Shown piece after piece: positions 10,518 through 25,934 of a stretch of 64,000 bases of DNA. Source of the stretch: Methylobacterium sp. AMS5. GTDB taxonomy: Bacteria; Pseudomonadota; Alphaproteobacteria; Rhizobiales; Beijerinckiaceae. The stretch lies in contig NZ_CP006992.1 in the NCBI RefSeq assembly GCF_001542815.1, positions 5,337,501 through 5,401,500 of the forward strand, written 5' to 3'. The notes below the pieces were generated by a model. That model worked only from the letters and a program-made list of their open reading frames with translations. It was not told the DNA's origin and did no database searches. Within the stretch, counting starts at the first letter, position 1; each line of letters opens with the position of its first letter. The translations under genes and the position numbers were made by a program.

Positions 10518-11245
10518 CGAGCGGCCCCGGTCTCGCTCGCGGGCGACGCATCCCTGCGCAGCTCGATCGCGTTCGAGAGGTAGAACCCGCTGTTCACCCG
10601 CTGCGTCCGCTCGACGGCGAAACGGGCCAGCGCCCGCTCTCCGGCGATGCGCCGCCGCAGGCCGCTCTCCGTGATCGGCACGATGGCCGGAGCCCGGTCG
10701 GCCTTCGGGAACAGCTTGCCGGCCGCGTGCATCAGCGTCAGCAGCGCCGTGCGCGGGGCGACGGTGAAGAGCAGGCTGCCATCGGTGCGCAGCGACAGTT
10801 CGGCGAGCGCCCGGACGATGTCCGGCGCCTGATAATGGATCAGCGAATCCATCGCGACGACATGGTCGAAGCGGCCGAGCCAGGGGTCGAGCATGTCGCC
10901 GACCCGGAACGTGACCGAGCCGGGGCCGGGGATCGCGGGCAGGCGCTCGCGGGCGAGCCCGACCAGCGTCGGCGAGACGTCGATCGCCACCACTTCGGCA
11001 CCCCGGCGCGCGGCCTCGACCGCGAGCGCCCCGGTGCCGCAGCCGGCATCCAGCAGGCGCAGGCCGGTCAGATCCGCCGGCAGCCAGCCGAGCAGGTTCG
11101 CGCGCATGGTGTCGCGCCCGGCCCGCACCGTGGCGCGGATCTTCGAGACCGGCGCGTCGGAGGTGAGGCGCGACCATGCCTCGACCGCGGTGCGGTCGAA
11201 GTAGGTCTCGAGTTGGGAGCGGCGGGTGAGGTAGGGCGTGCTCAT
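10514..11245 (-). CDS. bchM: Mg-protoporphyrin IX O-methyltransferase
   Basis: BchM transfers a methyl group from SAM to Mg-protoporphyrin, producing the AcsF substrate. The 243-residue protein shows SAM motif I LLDAGCGTGALAVEA near residue 63, VVAIDVSPTLV, and the C-terminal block ERTQRVNSGFYLSNAIEL typical of BchM/ChlM. It starts 16 bases after bchL and its stop overlaps lhaA. Confidence 0.94.
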   Translation of the reverse strand: MSTPYLTRRSQLETYFDRTAVEAWSRLTSDAPVSKIRATVRAGRDTMRANLLGWLPADLTGLRLLDAGCGTGALAVEAARRGAEVVAIDVSPTLVGLARERLPAIPGPGSVTFRVGDMLDPWLGRFDHVVAMDSLIHYQAPDIVRALAELSLRTDGSLLFTVAPRTALLTLMHAAGKLFPKADRAPAIVPITESGLRRRIAGERALARFAVERTQRVNSGFYLSNAIELRRDASPASETGAAR

Positions 11246-11261
11246 CGATCGCGTCCCGAGA

Positions 11262-15854
<4,593 letters not shown>

Positions 15855-15880
<26 letters not shown>

Positions 15881-17450
15881 CGTAAAGGGTCTCGAGAGTG
15901 ATGAGCGGGAGCTGCCGCTCTCGGGCGAATCGCTCGGTGTTGGCGCGGGCTTTCCCGCGCACGAAAAACGGGATCTTCTTCAGTTCCTTCTCGGCATCGG
16001 GCGCCCACGGCGCGGTGCGGACCGTATCCGCGCCGGGGATTGGGATGGGGGATGGAACGGGCGCCGATGCGAGGGGGGGAGTCTTCGGCGCCCGTTCCAC
16101 GGCGCCCGCCGTCCCGCTCGGCCCGCGGCCGAGATGAGACGGGGCGGCGCCATCGTGGAATTCGGGATCTTCGCGGAACATCCCGAGGAGATGTTCCTCC
16201 AGCCCCATCATCAGGGGGTGTACGAGGGTGTCGAACAGGACGTTGGCGCCCTCGAACCCCATCTGCGGCGAGTGTCGGGCGGGAAAGTCCTGGACGTGGA
16301 TCGGCGCCGAGATCACCGCGCAGGGGATGCCGAGCCGCTTGGCGATGTGGCGCTCCATCTGCGTGCCGAGCACGAGTTCGGGGGCCGCCGCCTGGATCGC
16401 CGCCTCGACGTCGAGGTAGTCGTCGGTGATCGTCGCCTCGATCCCGTTGAGCGCCGCTTCCGCCCGGACTTCGCGGGCGAACTCGCGGGTATAGGTGCCG
16501 AGCCCGACGAGCTTGAAGCCGAGTTCATGCGTGGCGACGCGGGCAAGGGCCAGCGCGTGGGTGGCGTCTCCGAACACGAAGACGCGCTTGCCCGTGAGAT
16601 AGGTCGAATCGACCGACCGGCTGTACCAGGGCAGACGCGAGGGCGCGTCGGCGAGGACCGGCGCGGGATCGACGCCGGCAAGGGCCGCCACCGCTTCCAC
16701 GAAACGCGTCGTCGCGCCGACGCCGATCGGCACCACATCGACGAAGGGCTGCTGGACCGTCTTTTCGAGGTACTGCGCGGCGCTGCGCGCCACCTCGGGA
16801 TAGAGCACGACGTTGAAATCGGCCTCGCCGAGCCGGACGAGATCGGCGGGCGTCGCACCGAGCGGCGCAACCACGTTTACCGCGATCCCGAGGCCGTCGA
16901 GGAGGCGTCGGACCTCGATCAGGTCGTCGCGGTGGCGGAAGCCGAGGGCGGTGGGGCCGAGGATGTTACAGGCGGGGCGCCGCCCTTCGCGAGGCGAACG
17001 CTCGGCCGGCGATCCCGCCAGGGCGCGGACCAGCCGGTAGAAGGTCTCGGAGGCGCCCCAGTTTTCCTTCTTCTGATAGGCCGGCAGCTCCAGCGGAATC
17101 ACCGGGATCGGCAGGTCGAGCGCCTTGGCGAGGCCGCCCGGATCGTCCTGGATCAGCTCGGCCGTGCAGGAAGCGCCGACGATCATTGCCTGAGGCTGGA
17201 AGCGCGCGTAGGCGGCGGCGACCGCATCCTTGAAGATCGCGGCCGTGTCGCGCCCGAGATCCTGAGCCTGAAAGGTGGTGTAGGTGACCGGCGGGCGCTT
17301 GGCGCGCCGCTCGATCATCGTGAAGAGAAGGTCGGCATAGGTGTCGCCCTGGGGGGCGTGCAGCACGTAGTGCAGCCCCTCCATCGCGGTGGCGACCCGC
17401 ATGGCGCCGATATGTGGCGGTCCCTCATAGGTCCAGACGGTGAGCTGCAT
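15855..17450 (-). CDS. bchB: Protochlorophyllide reductase subunit BchB
   Basis: With BchN it forms the NifDK-like catalytic component of the dark-operative reductase. Asp36 is present in the context [10 protein letters not shown]; this residue is the unusual fourth ligand of the NB-cluster in known structures. The C-terminal domain ending [15 protein letters not shown] and [10 protein letters not shown] is also present. Between the catalytic core and that domain is a Pro/Ala/Ser-rich linker (roughly residues 425-480) longer than I expect. The gene starts 5 bases after bchN and overlaps bchH by 26 bases. Confidence 0.95.
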
Positions 17451-17455
17451 GGCCG

Positions 17456-19224
<1,769 letters not shown>

Positions 19225-19278
19225 GGCGTCCGCCCTCGCTCGTCCTTCGGCCCCGTCTTCGGAGACCTCGATGCCCCG

Positions 19279-19308
19279 AACCTAGGCCTGGCCGCCCAAA
19301 AGTGTCAA
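19279..19308 (-). promoter_or_regulatory. Predicted bchF operon promoter
   Basis: On the minus strand a TTGACA hexamer (19308-19303) is followed after 18 bases by TAGGTT (19284-19279), giving a start point about 50 bases before bchF. The -35 lies inside the PpsR-like palindrome. The same arrangement, TTGACA-N18-TAGCTT, precedes bchG, which supports the call. Confidence 0.55.
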
Positions 19309-19320
19309 TCCAACTTGACG
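19303..19320. promoter_or_regulatory. PpsR/CrtJ-like operator upstream of bchF
   Basis: The sequence reads TGT-N12-ACG, one base off the PpsR/CrtJ consensus TGT-N12-ACA, with extended arms TGTCAA and TTGACG. It sits between bchF and ppaA and covers the predicted bchF -35 hexamer, as expected for a repressor site. Confidence 0.65.
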
Positions 19321-19480
19321 CTCGTTCCAAATTACATTTCCGCCGACTTGGACGGAACCGGGGATTGCCAATCCTCGGCGGAAGCGTATCGTTGGGATAC
19401 ACGCGTCCGTTGCCCTGGTGCCGATCAGCGAATTAAATTGCACGCTGCATCCACAGAGCCGCATCCTCAGGGAGACGCCC

Positions 19481-20368
19481 ATGGGCGACTGGAGGCATTT
19501 CGGCGAGCGTCTCGAATTTCCCGCTGTGGCACCGGAATGCGGTGTCGTGGCCGAGCCGCTTGTACCCTCGGCGTTCGAGCAGCAGCCCGACGGACTCGGG
19601 ATGCGCCGACAATTGGCGAGCGTGGTCGAGGCGGAGATCCTGCCTCGACTGATGCTGGCTCACCGTGAACGGGCGACGCCTCGGCCGGCGGTCGTCGGGC
19701 ACCGGCCGACACCCGACGAAGTCCAGCGGCTCAGCGACCTGCTGCTCGCCCGCACGGACACGGATCTCGCGCCCCATCTCCTGCGCATCCTCGACGAGGG
19801 GCTGACCCTCGAAGGGATGCTGGTCGATCTGCTGGCGCCGGTGGCACGGCATCTCGGGTGGCTCTGGGAGGAGGATACCTGCGATTTCGTGGACGTCACC
19901 GTTGCTCTCGGGCGCCTCCAGGCGGCGACGCGCGAACTGTGCGCGCGGCTGGAGAACGACGCGGTCGATCCCGCAGGGCGCAGCATCCTCTTGTTGCCGG
20001 GTCCGGGCGAGACGCATGTTTTCTGTCTGTCGCTGGTCGCGACCATCTTCCGCGAATCGGGGTGGGACGTGACCACCACCGGCGCCCATTCGAGCCTCGA
20101 CGCGGCGGATCTCGTCCGCATGGAATGGTTCGACATCCTTGGGCTGACCCTGTCCTGCGACGTGTTCTTGCCCGCCCTCACGGATCGGATTCGTGCGTTG
20201 CGGGCCGCTTCGTGCAATACGCGGATCAAGGTCCTGGTCGGTGGCCCCTATTTCGTCCGGAATCCTGATCACGTCCGCCTTGTTGGCGCGGATGGCACAG
20301 CGGAAGATGGGCGTCTTGCACCGCTCATTGCGGAAAGCTTGCTTGAAATGCGGACGCGAGCCTGTTGA
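19481..20368 (+). CDS. ppaA: B12-binding antirepressor PpaA/AerR
   Basis: PpaA/AerR proteins bind cobalamin and modulate the activity of PpsR/CrtJ in response to light and oxygen. The 295-residue protein has a variable N-terminus, a helical cap around HLGWLWEEDTCDFVDVTVALGRLQ, and a Rossmann-like B12-binding domain with ILLLPGPGETHVFCLSLVA, whose His is the likely cobalamin-side residue. The ATG at 19481 follows an AGGGAG ribosome site 9 bases upstream; an earlier TTG lacks one. It is next to ppsR. Confidence 0.85.
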   Translation: MGDWRHFGERLEFPAVAPECGVVAEPLVPSAFEQQPDGLGMRRQLASVVEAEILPRLMLAHRERATPRPAVVGHRPTPDEVQRLSDLLLARTDTDLAPHLLRILDEGLTLEGMLVDLLAPVARHLGWLWEEDTCDFVDVTVALGRLQAATRELCARLENDAVDPAGRSILLLPGPGETHVFCLSLVATIFRESGWDVTTTGAHSSLDAADLVRMEWFDILGLTLSCDVFLPALTDRIRALRAASCNTRIKVLVGGPYFVRNPDHVRLVGADGTAEDGRLAPLIAESLLEMRTRAC

Positions 20369-20395
20369 TAAGGGCGCTTTCAGCGCCATCACGAA

Positions 20396-21856
20396 GTGTT
20401 GACCTTGAGCAGCTTGGCGAGCCCTTCTCCCCGGCGCCCCACCCCGGCGCTGCAACAGGCAGCCGGTCTCCTCGATGGCGAGGCGGCCGGGTTGCTGATT
20501 GCTGCCACCTCCGATCTCTCCCTCGTGGTCGATCATCACGGTATCGTTCGCGATACCATGGCCGGCCGGGCCGATCTTGAGGGACAGGGCATCGAATCCT
20601 GGCTTGGGAAGCCCTGGATCGACACGGTCACAATCGAGAGCCGGCCGAAGATCGATGCGCTGCTGCGCGATGCGGCGCCCGGTACGATGACCCGCTGGCG
20701 GCAGGTCAACCACCCCTCTCCCACCGGCACGGACCTGCCGATTCGCTACGCCACGCTCCGTCCGCGCAAGGATGGGCCGATCATCGTGGTCGGGCAGGAT
20801 CTGCGGACGATCGCGGCGCTTCAGCGGCGTTTGGCCGAGACGCAGCAGGCGCTGGAGCGGGATTACGACCGCCTGCGCACCGCCGAGACCCGCTACAAGC
20901 TGCTGTTCCAGCTCTCCGGCGAGCCGGTTCTCGTGGTTGATTCCGGCACACGGCGGGTGACGGAGATCAACCCGGCGGCGATGCGGCTGCTCGGCCGACC
21001 GCAGAAACGCGTGATCGGCCAGGACGCGGCCGACCTGTTCGACGCGGGCAGCCTGCGGGACTTGCAGAGCTTGTTTGCCGGCCTGCGCGTCACCGGGCAG
21101 GCGACGGATCTCGTCGCGCCGTTGGCCGGCGGCCGGGGCGACGTCCGGGTCTCGGCCTCCCTGTTCCGCGGTGAGGGCGCGACCTCGGTGCTGTTGCGCC
21201 TCGCCACACTCGTTCCGGCAGCGCCGGAGCGCGTCGAGTTCGGACGTGGCGCGCTCGACATCATCCAGCGGATGCCGGAGGGCTTCGTCGTCACGGACGC
21301 CGCGCGCCGTATCCTCACCGCCAACACCGCCTTCCTCGATCTCACCCAGCACGCGACCGAGGAGCAGGTCCGCGGCCGAACCCTCGACAATTGGCTCGGC
21401 CGTGGGGAAACGGACGCGCTCGCGCTGTTCGCGATGCTGCGCGACCACGGCTCGGTGCGCCATTTCTCGACGGCGATGCGCGGCCAATACGGCTCCATGG
21501 AGGAGGTGGAGGTCGCCGCCGTCTCCACCTCTCACGCCGATCAGCCCTGTTTCGGCTTCACCGTCCGCGCGACACCGCGGCGGGCGGCCCCGGTTCACGC
21601 CGGCGGCGGGCACGACCTGCCCCGCTCGGTCGAACAGATGACCGAGCTCGTCGGGCGCGTCTCCATGAAGGCCCTGGTGCGCGAGACGACCGACCTCATC
21701 GAGAAGCTGTGCATCGAGGCCGCCTTACGAATCACGCGCGACAACCGCGCTTCGGCGGCGGAGATGCTTGGCCTGAGCCGTCAGGGTCTCTACGCGAAGA
21801 TGCGCCGCTACGGCATCGGTGATCTCGACGGCAACGACCCTGAGTTGACCTCTTAG
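20396..21856 (+). CDS. ppsR: Transcriptional repressor PpsR/CrtJ
   Basis: PpsR represses bch, crt and antenna genes under oxygen by binding TGT-N12-ACA. The 486-residue protein shows an N-terminal PAS-like region (about 30-140), a Q-linker helix (140-165), two PAS domains (about 165-285 and 290-400) and a Fis-type HTH with NRASAAEMLGLSRQGLYAKM. A Cys in the HTH (EKLCIEAAL, about residue 439) matches the redox-active Cys of Rhodobacter PpsR/CrtJ. Start choice is uncertain: GTG at 20396, with TTG codons at 20399 and 20405. A perfect operator lies just downstream, before bchG. Confidence 0.9.
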   Translation: MLTLSSLASPSPRRPTPALQQAAGLLDGEAAGLLIAATSDLSLVVDHHGIVRDTMAGRADLEGQGIESWLGKPWIDTVTIESRPKIDALLRDAAPGTMTRWRQVNHPSPTGTDLPIRYATLRPRKDGPIIVVGQDLRTIAALQRRLAETQQALERDYDRLRTAETRYKLLFQLSGEPVLVVDSGTRRVTEINPAAMRLLGRPQKRVIGQDAADLFDAGSLRDLQSLFAGLRVTGQATDLVAPLAGGRGDVRVSASLFRGEGATSVLLRLATLVPAAPERVEFGRGALDIIQRMPEGFVVTDAARRILTANTAFLDLTQHATEEQVRGRTLDNWLGRGETDALALFAMLRDHGSVRHFSTAMRGQYGSMEEVEVAAVSTSHADQPCFGFTVRATPRRAAPVHAGGGHDLPRSVEQMTELVGRVSMKALVRETTDLIEKLCIEAALRITRDNRASAAEMLGLSRQGLYAKMRRYGIGDLDGNDPELTS

Positions 21857-21930
21857 GTCATTCCCCGGCGACCGGCGCTATAATGCATCAGTCAAAAACG
21901 GGTGACATCGCGATCTTATTTTGGCTCGTG

Positions 21931-21948
21931 TGTAAAGCTTGATTGACA
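21931..21948. promoter_or_regulatory. Perfect PpsR/CrtJ operator upstream of bchG
   Basis: TGT at 21931 and ACA at 21946 are separated by exactly 12 bases, matching the PpsR consensus TGT-N12-ACA. It lies 31 bases before the bchG ATG and overlaps a TTGACA -35 hexamer at 21943-21948. Confidence 0.85.
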
Positions 21949-21972
21949 CATGCGGCTGGGCGCCGGTAGCTT
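21943..21972 (+). promoter_or_regulatory. Predicted bchG promoter
   Basis: TTGACA (21943-21948), an 18-base spacer, then TAGCTT (21967-21972). The start point predicted from this falls on or next to the bchG ATG, implying a very short or absent leader. A separate TATAAT at 21879-21884 could serve an alternative upstream start, in which case PpsR would act as a roadblock. Confidence 0.5.
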
Positions 21973-21978
21973 TCGAGC

Positions 21979-22866
21979 ATGGCAACGCCCGCGCCGAGCG
22001 CCATCGTCGAGCTTCTCAAGCCCATCACGTGGTTCGCACCGATGTGGGCGTTCGGCTGCGGGGTCGTCTCCTCCGGCCAGACGCCATCCGGGCAGTGGCT
22101 GGTCATCGCCGCGGGCGTGCTTCTCGCCGGGCCGTTGGTCTGCGCCACGAGCCAGGCCGCCAACGACTGGTTTGATCGCCATGTCGATGCCATCAACGAG
22201 CCTAACCGGCCGATACCCTCAGGGCGCATTCCCGGCCGGTGGGGCCTGTATCTCGCCGCAGGCTGGACAGTCCTGTCGCTGGTCGTCGCCGCGATGCTCG
22301 GACCCTGGATCCTCGGCGCCGCCCTGTTCGGCCTCGTGCTCGCTTGGATCTACTCGGCGCCTCCGTTCAGGCTGAAGCAGAACGGCTGGTGGGGCAATTC
22401 GGCGGTGGCGCTCTGCTACGAGGGGCTACCCTGGTTCACCGGCGCCGCGGTGATGGCCGCTTCGATGCCTGATCAGCGGGTGCTTCTCGTCGCCTTGCTC
22501 TACTCGGTCGGCGCGCACGGCATCATGACGCTCAACGACTTCAAGTCGGTGGAGGGGGACCGGGCAATGGGCCTGCGCTCGCTGCCGGTGCAGCTCGGCT
22601 CCGATCGTGCGGCGCGCTTCGCCTGCCTCGTCATGGCCCTGCCGCAGATGGTGGTGGTCGCGCTCCTCCTTCATTGGGAACGTCCCTGGCATGCCGCGTT
22701 GATCGGCGCCCTGCTGGTGGGGCAGCTCGCCCTGATGACGCATTTCCTGAAAGCGCCCCGCGCCCGCGCCGCTTGGTACAACGGCACCGGCACGACGCTC
22801 TACGTTTTCGGCATGTTGGCCTCGGCTTTCGCCCTGCGCCCGCTCGTGCAAGGGCTGGCGCCATGA
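21979..22866 (+). CDS. bchG: Bacteriochlorophyll synthase
   Basis: BchG attaches the geranylgeranyl/phytyl tail to bacteriochlorophyllide a. It is a UbiA-family prenyltransferase of 295 residues with about nine membrane helices. The prenyl-diphosphate/Mg motif is NDWFDRHVDAINEPNRPIPS near residue 62, and the second Asp-rich loop is LNDFKSVEGDRAMGLRSLP near 185. Its TGA overlaps the ATG of the next gene (ATGA), and a PpsR box lies just upstream. Confidence 0.96.
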   Translation: MATPAPSAIVELLKPITWFAPMWAFGCGVVSSGQTPSGQWLVIAAGVLLAGPLVCATSQAANDWFDRHVDAINEPNRPIPSGRIPGRWGLYLAAGWTVLSLVVAAMLGPWILGAALFGLVLAWIYSAPPFRLKQNGWWGNSAVALCYEGLPWFTGAAVMAASMPDQRVLLVALLYSVGAHGIMTLNDFKSVEGDRAMGLRSLPVQLGSDRAARFACLVMALPQMVVVALLLHWERPWHAALIGALLVGQLALMTHFLKAPRARAAWYNGTGTTLYVFGMLASAFALRPLVQGLAP

Positions 22867-24227
22867 CCCGTACGCCCGCCGTCTCTCGATCGTTCTCCTG
22901 GCTCCAGATCGTTCGGCTTGGCCTCGTCCAGACCGCGCTCGGAGCGGTCGTGGTGTTGATGACATCGACCATCAACCGGGTGATGGTGGTGGAACTGGCG
23001 CTGCCCGCGATCGTGCCCGGCGTCCTCGTCGCCCTGCACTACGCCACGCAGGTGCTGCGTCCGCGCTGGGGCTACGGCTCCGATGTCGGGGGGCGGCGGA
23101 CGCCGTGGATCGTCGGCGGCATGGCCGCACTCTGCCTCGGCGGTTTCGGTGCCGCGGCGGCGACGGCGCTGGCGGCGAGTCACCTCGCCGCCGGCCTCGC
23201 ACTCGCCGTCCTGTCCTTCCTGCTCGTCGGCATGGGTGCGGGTGCGGCGGGCACCTCGCTCCTCGTCCTCCTCGCGACCGGGGTGGAAGCCGGGCGCCGG
23301 GGCGCGGCGGCCACCATCGTCTGGGTGATGATGATCGCCGGATTCGCCGTCACCGCGCCGCTGGCCGGCCACTTCCTCGATCCGTTCTCGGGCGCGCGGC
23401 TCGTCGCTGTGTCGGGCACCGTCTCCCTCGTCGCCTTCGCCGTGTCTCTGCTGGCGGTGGCCGGCATCGAACCGCGCCGCCCCGAAGCCGCCGCCGGCCG
23501 GGCCGAGACGAAGCCGCTGTTCCGCGCGGTACTGGCACAGGTGCTGGCCGAGCCCGCGGCCCGGCGCTTTACCCTGTTCATCTTCGTCTCCATGCTCGCC
23601 TACAGCGCGCAGGAACTGATTCTTGAGCCCTATGCCGGCCTCGTCTTCGCGATGTCGCCGGGAGCGACGACCAAGCTCGCCGGGCTTCAGCACGGCGGCG
23701 TGCTCGCCGGCATGCTGTTCGTGGCCGGCGTCACCGTGTTCATCGGCGGTCCGGTGCTGGGTTCGCTGAAGCTCTGGACGGCCATCGGCTGCGGACTCTC
23801 GGCGCTGGCGCTCGGGACGATCGCTGCCGGCGGACCGCTCGGGCCCGACTTCCCCTTACGCGCGGCGGTGGCGGGCCTCGGCTTCGGCAACGGCGTCTAC
23901 GCCGTGTCGGCGATCGGATCGATGATGGCGCTGGCCGGGCGCGGCGGCGAGGCCGAGCGCGGCACCCGCATGGGCGTCTGGGGTGCGGCGCAGGGCGTCG
24001 CCTTCGGTGTCGGCGGCTTCCTCGGCACGCTCGCGGTCGATCTCGCCCGCCTCGTCGCCTCCGAACCGGTCTACGCCTACGCGGCGGTGTTCGCGGCGGA
24101 AGGCATCCTCTTCCTCGTCGCCCTGCTGATCAGCCTGCGCGTCGAGCACGTCACCGTCGGCCGGCGGCGCAACCCGCTGACCGAGACGGCCTCCTTCCAG
24201 CTCAACCCCGGCTTCGAGGCGCGGTAA
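22863..24227 (+). CDS. PucC-family transporter (BCH2 type)
   Basis: This 454-residue, roughly 12-helix MFS protein belongs to the PucC/LhaA/BCH2 family. It carries INRVMVVELALPA, the loop PRWGYGSDVGGRRTPWIVGG and the LEPYAGLVFAMSPG block shared with lhaA in this window. Homologues lie between bchG and bchP in Rhodobacter, where they are linked to pigment or antenna handling; the transported ligand, if any, is unknown. It overlaps bchG by 4 bases and is followed 4 bases later by bchP. Confidence 0.88.
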   Translation: MTRTPAVSRSFSWLQIVRLGLVQTALGAVVVLMTSTINRVMVVELALPAIVPGVLVALHYATQVLRPRWGYGSDVGGRRTPWIVGGMAALCLGGFGAAAATALAASHLAAGLALAVLSFLLVGMGAGAAGTSLLVLLATGVEAGRRGAAATIVWVMMIAGFAVTAPLAGHFLDPFSGARLVAVSGTVSLVAFAVSLLAVAGIEPRRPEAAAGRAETKPLFRAVLAQVLAEPAARRFTLFIFVSMLAYSAQELILEPYAGLVFAMSPGATTKLAGLQHGGVLAGMLFVAGVTVFIGGPVLGSLKLWTAIGCGLSALALGTIAAGGPLGPDFPLRAAVAGLGFGNGVYAVSAIGSMMALAGRGGEAERGTRMGVWGAAQGVAFGVGGFLGTLAVDLARLVASEPVYAYAAVFAAEGILFLVALLISLRVEHVTVGRRRNPLTETASFQLNPGFEAR

Positions 24228-24231
24228 CACC

Positions 24232-25425
24232 ATGGCAGACCACGACGCTTCCGAAACCTTCGACGTCGTGGTGGTGGGGGGCGGCCCCGCGGGGGCGATC
24301 GCGGCCGCCGACCTCGCCGCCACCGGGCGGCGGGTGCTGCTCCTCGACAAGGCGGGGCGGATCAAGCCCTGCGGCGGTGCGATTCCGCCGCGGCTGATCC
24401 GCGACTTCGCGATTCCCGACGCGCTCCTCGTCGCCCGTATCCGGTGTGCCCGGATGGTGGCGCCGAGCGCGCGCTCGGTCGACATGCCGGTCGGCGACGG
24501 CTTCGTCGGCATGGTCGATCGCGAGCATTTCGATCCGTATCTGCGCGAGCGAGCAGCGCTTGCCGGGGCGGATCTGCGCGACGGCCTGTTCGAACGCATC
24601 ACCCGCGAAAGTGCAGGTTCCGCCATAGTGCATTACCGCTCCGGCAAAGGCGGCGAGGAGCACAAGGTGCGGGCTCGCCTCATTATTGGTGCCGACGGTG
24701 CGACCTCCAGCGTCGGACGCGCCGAAATTCCGGGGCATGCCCGGATGCGACAGGTCTTCGCCTATCACGAGATCGTCCGTCGCCCCGCGGATACCGGGCA
24801 CGACGGCGCACGCTGCGACGTCTACTACCAGGGCCGCCTCTCGCCGGATTTCTACGCCTGGATCTTCCCGCACGGCGAGACCGTCAGCGTCGGCACCGGC
24901 AGCGCCCGAAAGGGCTTCTCCCTGCGATCGGCGATCCGCGATCTGCGCGCCGATACCGGCCTCGATGCCTGCGAGACGATCCGCCGGGAGGGCGCTCCGC
25001 TTCCGCTCAAGCCGTTGCGGCGCTGGGACAACGGACGCGACGTGCTGCTCGCGGGCGATGCGGCGGGCGTCGTCGCGCCGGCTTCCGGTGAGGGCATCTA
25101 CTACGCGATGCTCGGCGGCCGCCTTGCCGCGGAGGCGGCGGGCGCCTTCCTCGCGACCGGCGACGCTCGCGCCCTCGCCCAGGCGCGAAAGCGGTTTATG
25201 CGGCTGCACGGACGCGTCTTCTGGATCCTCGGGATGATGCAGTGGGTCTGGTATCGCAGCGACAACCTGCGGGAGCGCTTCGTCTCGATCTGCAAGGACA
25301 AGGACGTCCAACAGCTCACCTGGGACTCCTACATGAACAAGGAACTGGTGCGCGCGAAACCCGCCGCGCATGCACGGATCTTCGTCAAGGATCTCGCGCA
25401 CCTGTTCCGCTGGGTCTCGCCGTGA
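24232..25425 (+). CDS. bchP: Geranylgeranyl reductase BchP
   Basis: BchP reduces the geranylgeranyl tail of bacteriochlorophyll (or its diphosphate) to phytyl. The 397-residue flavoprotein starts with the FAD fold VVVVGGGPAGAIAAADLA and the family string KPCGGAIPPRLI. It also has LIIGADGATSSVGRAEIPG and the second FAD motif LLAGDAAGVVAPASGEGIYYA. Its stop overlaps the tspO GTG start. Confidence 0.95.
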   Translation: MADHDASETFDVVVVGGGPAGAIAAADLAATGRRVLLLDKAGRIKPCGGAIPPRLIRDFAIPDALLVARIRCARMVAPSARSVDMPVGDGFVGMVDREHFDPYLRERAALAGADLRDGLFERITRESAGSAIVHYRSGKGGEEHKVRARLIIGADGATSSVGRAEIPGHARMRQVFAYHEIVRRPADTGHDGARCDVYYQGRLSPDFYAWIFPHGETVSVGTGSARKGFSLRSAIRDLRADTGLDACETIRREGAPLPLKPLRRWDNGRDVLLAGDAAGVVAPASGEGIYYAMLGGRLAAEAAGAFLATGDARALAQARKRFMRLHGRVFWILGMMQWVWYRSDNLRERFVSICKDKDVQQLTWDSYMNKELVRAKPAAHARIFVKDLAHLFRWVSP

Positions 25426-25931
25426 GCGGCCTGCTGGTCGGCGGCTGGGGACCGCCTGTCGTCGCCGCCCTCGTGGCGCTCGCCGTCGCGGTGGCGGGCG
25501 GAGTCGCGACCCGGACGGACGCTTGGTATCGCCGCCTGCGCGTCCCCGGCTGGAAGCCGCCGGACTGGGCTTTCGGGCCGGTCTGGACCGTGATTTTCGC
25601 TCTCACCACCGTCTCCGCGATCATCGCCTGGAACGGTGATCCGAACCCGGCCGCGCGGGGCCGGCTGGTTGCGGTCCTCGCCGTCAACGGCGTGCTCAAC
25701 ATTGCCTGGAGCGTGATCTTCTTCCGGCTGCGTCGGCCCGATTGGGCCTTCGCCGAGGTGCTGCTGTTGTGGCTCTCCATCCTCGCCGTGATGGTCACCA
25801 TCGGTCAGGTCTCGACGCCTGCAGCCCTGCTCAACCTTCCCTACCTCGCCTGGGTCAGCGTCGCCGCATGCCTGAACCTCACGATCGTCCGGCTCAATCC
25901 GCGCTTCGGGCCGCGCTTGGGGAGCGCGTGA
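25422..25931 (+). CDS. tspO: TspO/MBR-family tryptophan-rich sensory protein
   Basis: TspO is a five-helix membrane protein binding porphyrins; in Rhodobacter it tunes photosynthesis gene expression with oxygen. The 169-residue product has the signature VPGWKPPDWAFGPVWTVIF at about residue 41 and repeated Trp. The GTG start at 25422 overlaps the bchP stop (GTGA), so it is co-translated with pigment genes. Confidence 0.92.
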   Translation: MSGLLVGGWGPPVVAALVALAVAVAGGVATRTDAWYRRLRVPGWKPPDWAFGPVWTVIFALTTVSAIIAWNGDPNPAARGRLVAVLAVNGVLNIAWSVIFFRLRRPDWAFAEVLLLWLSILAVMVTIGQVSTPAALLNLPYLAWVSVAACLNLTIVRLNPRFGPRLGSA

Positions 25932-25934
25932 TCC

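Noticed and set aside
21846..21860. TGACCT-CTT-AGGTCA palindrome at the ppsR stop codon
   Set aside because: Six-base arms without a T-run are too weak for a terminator and match no operator I know.
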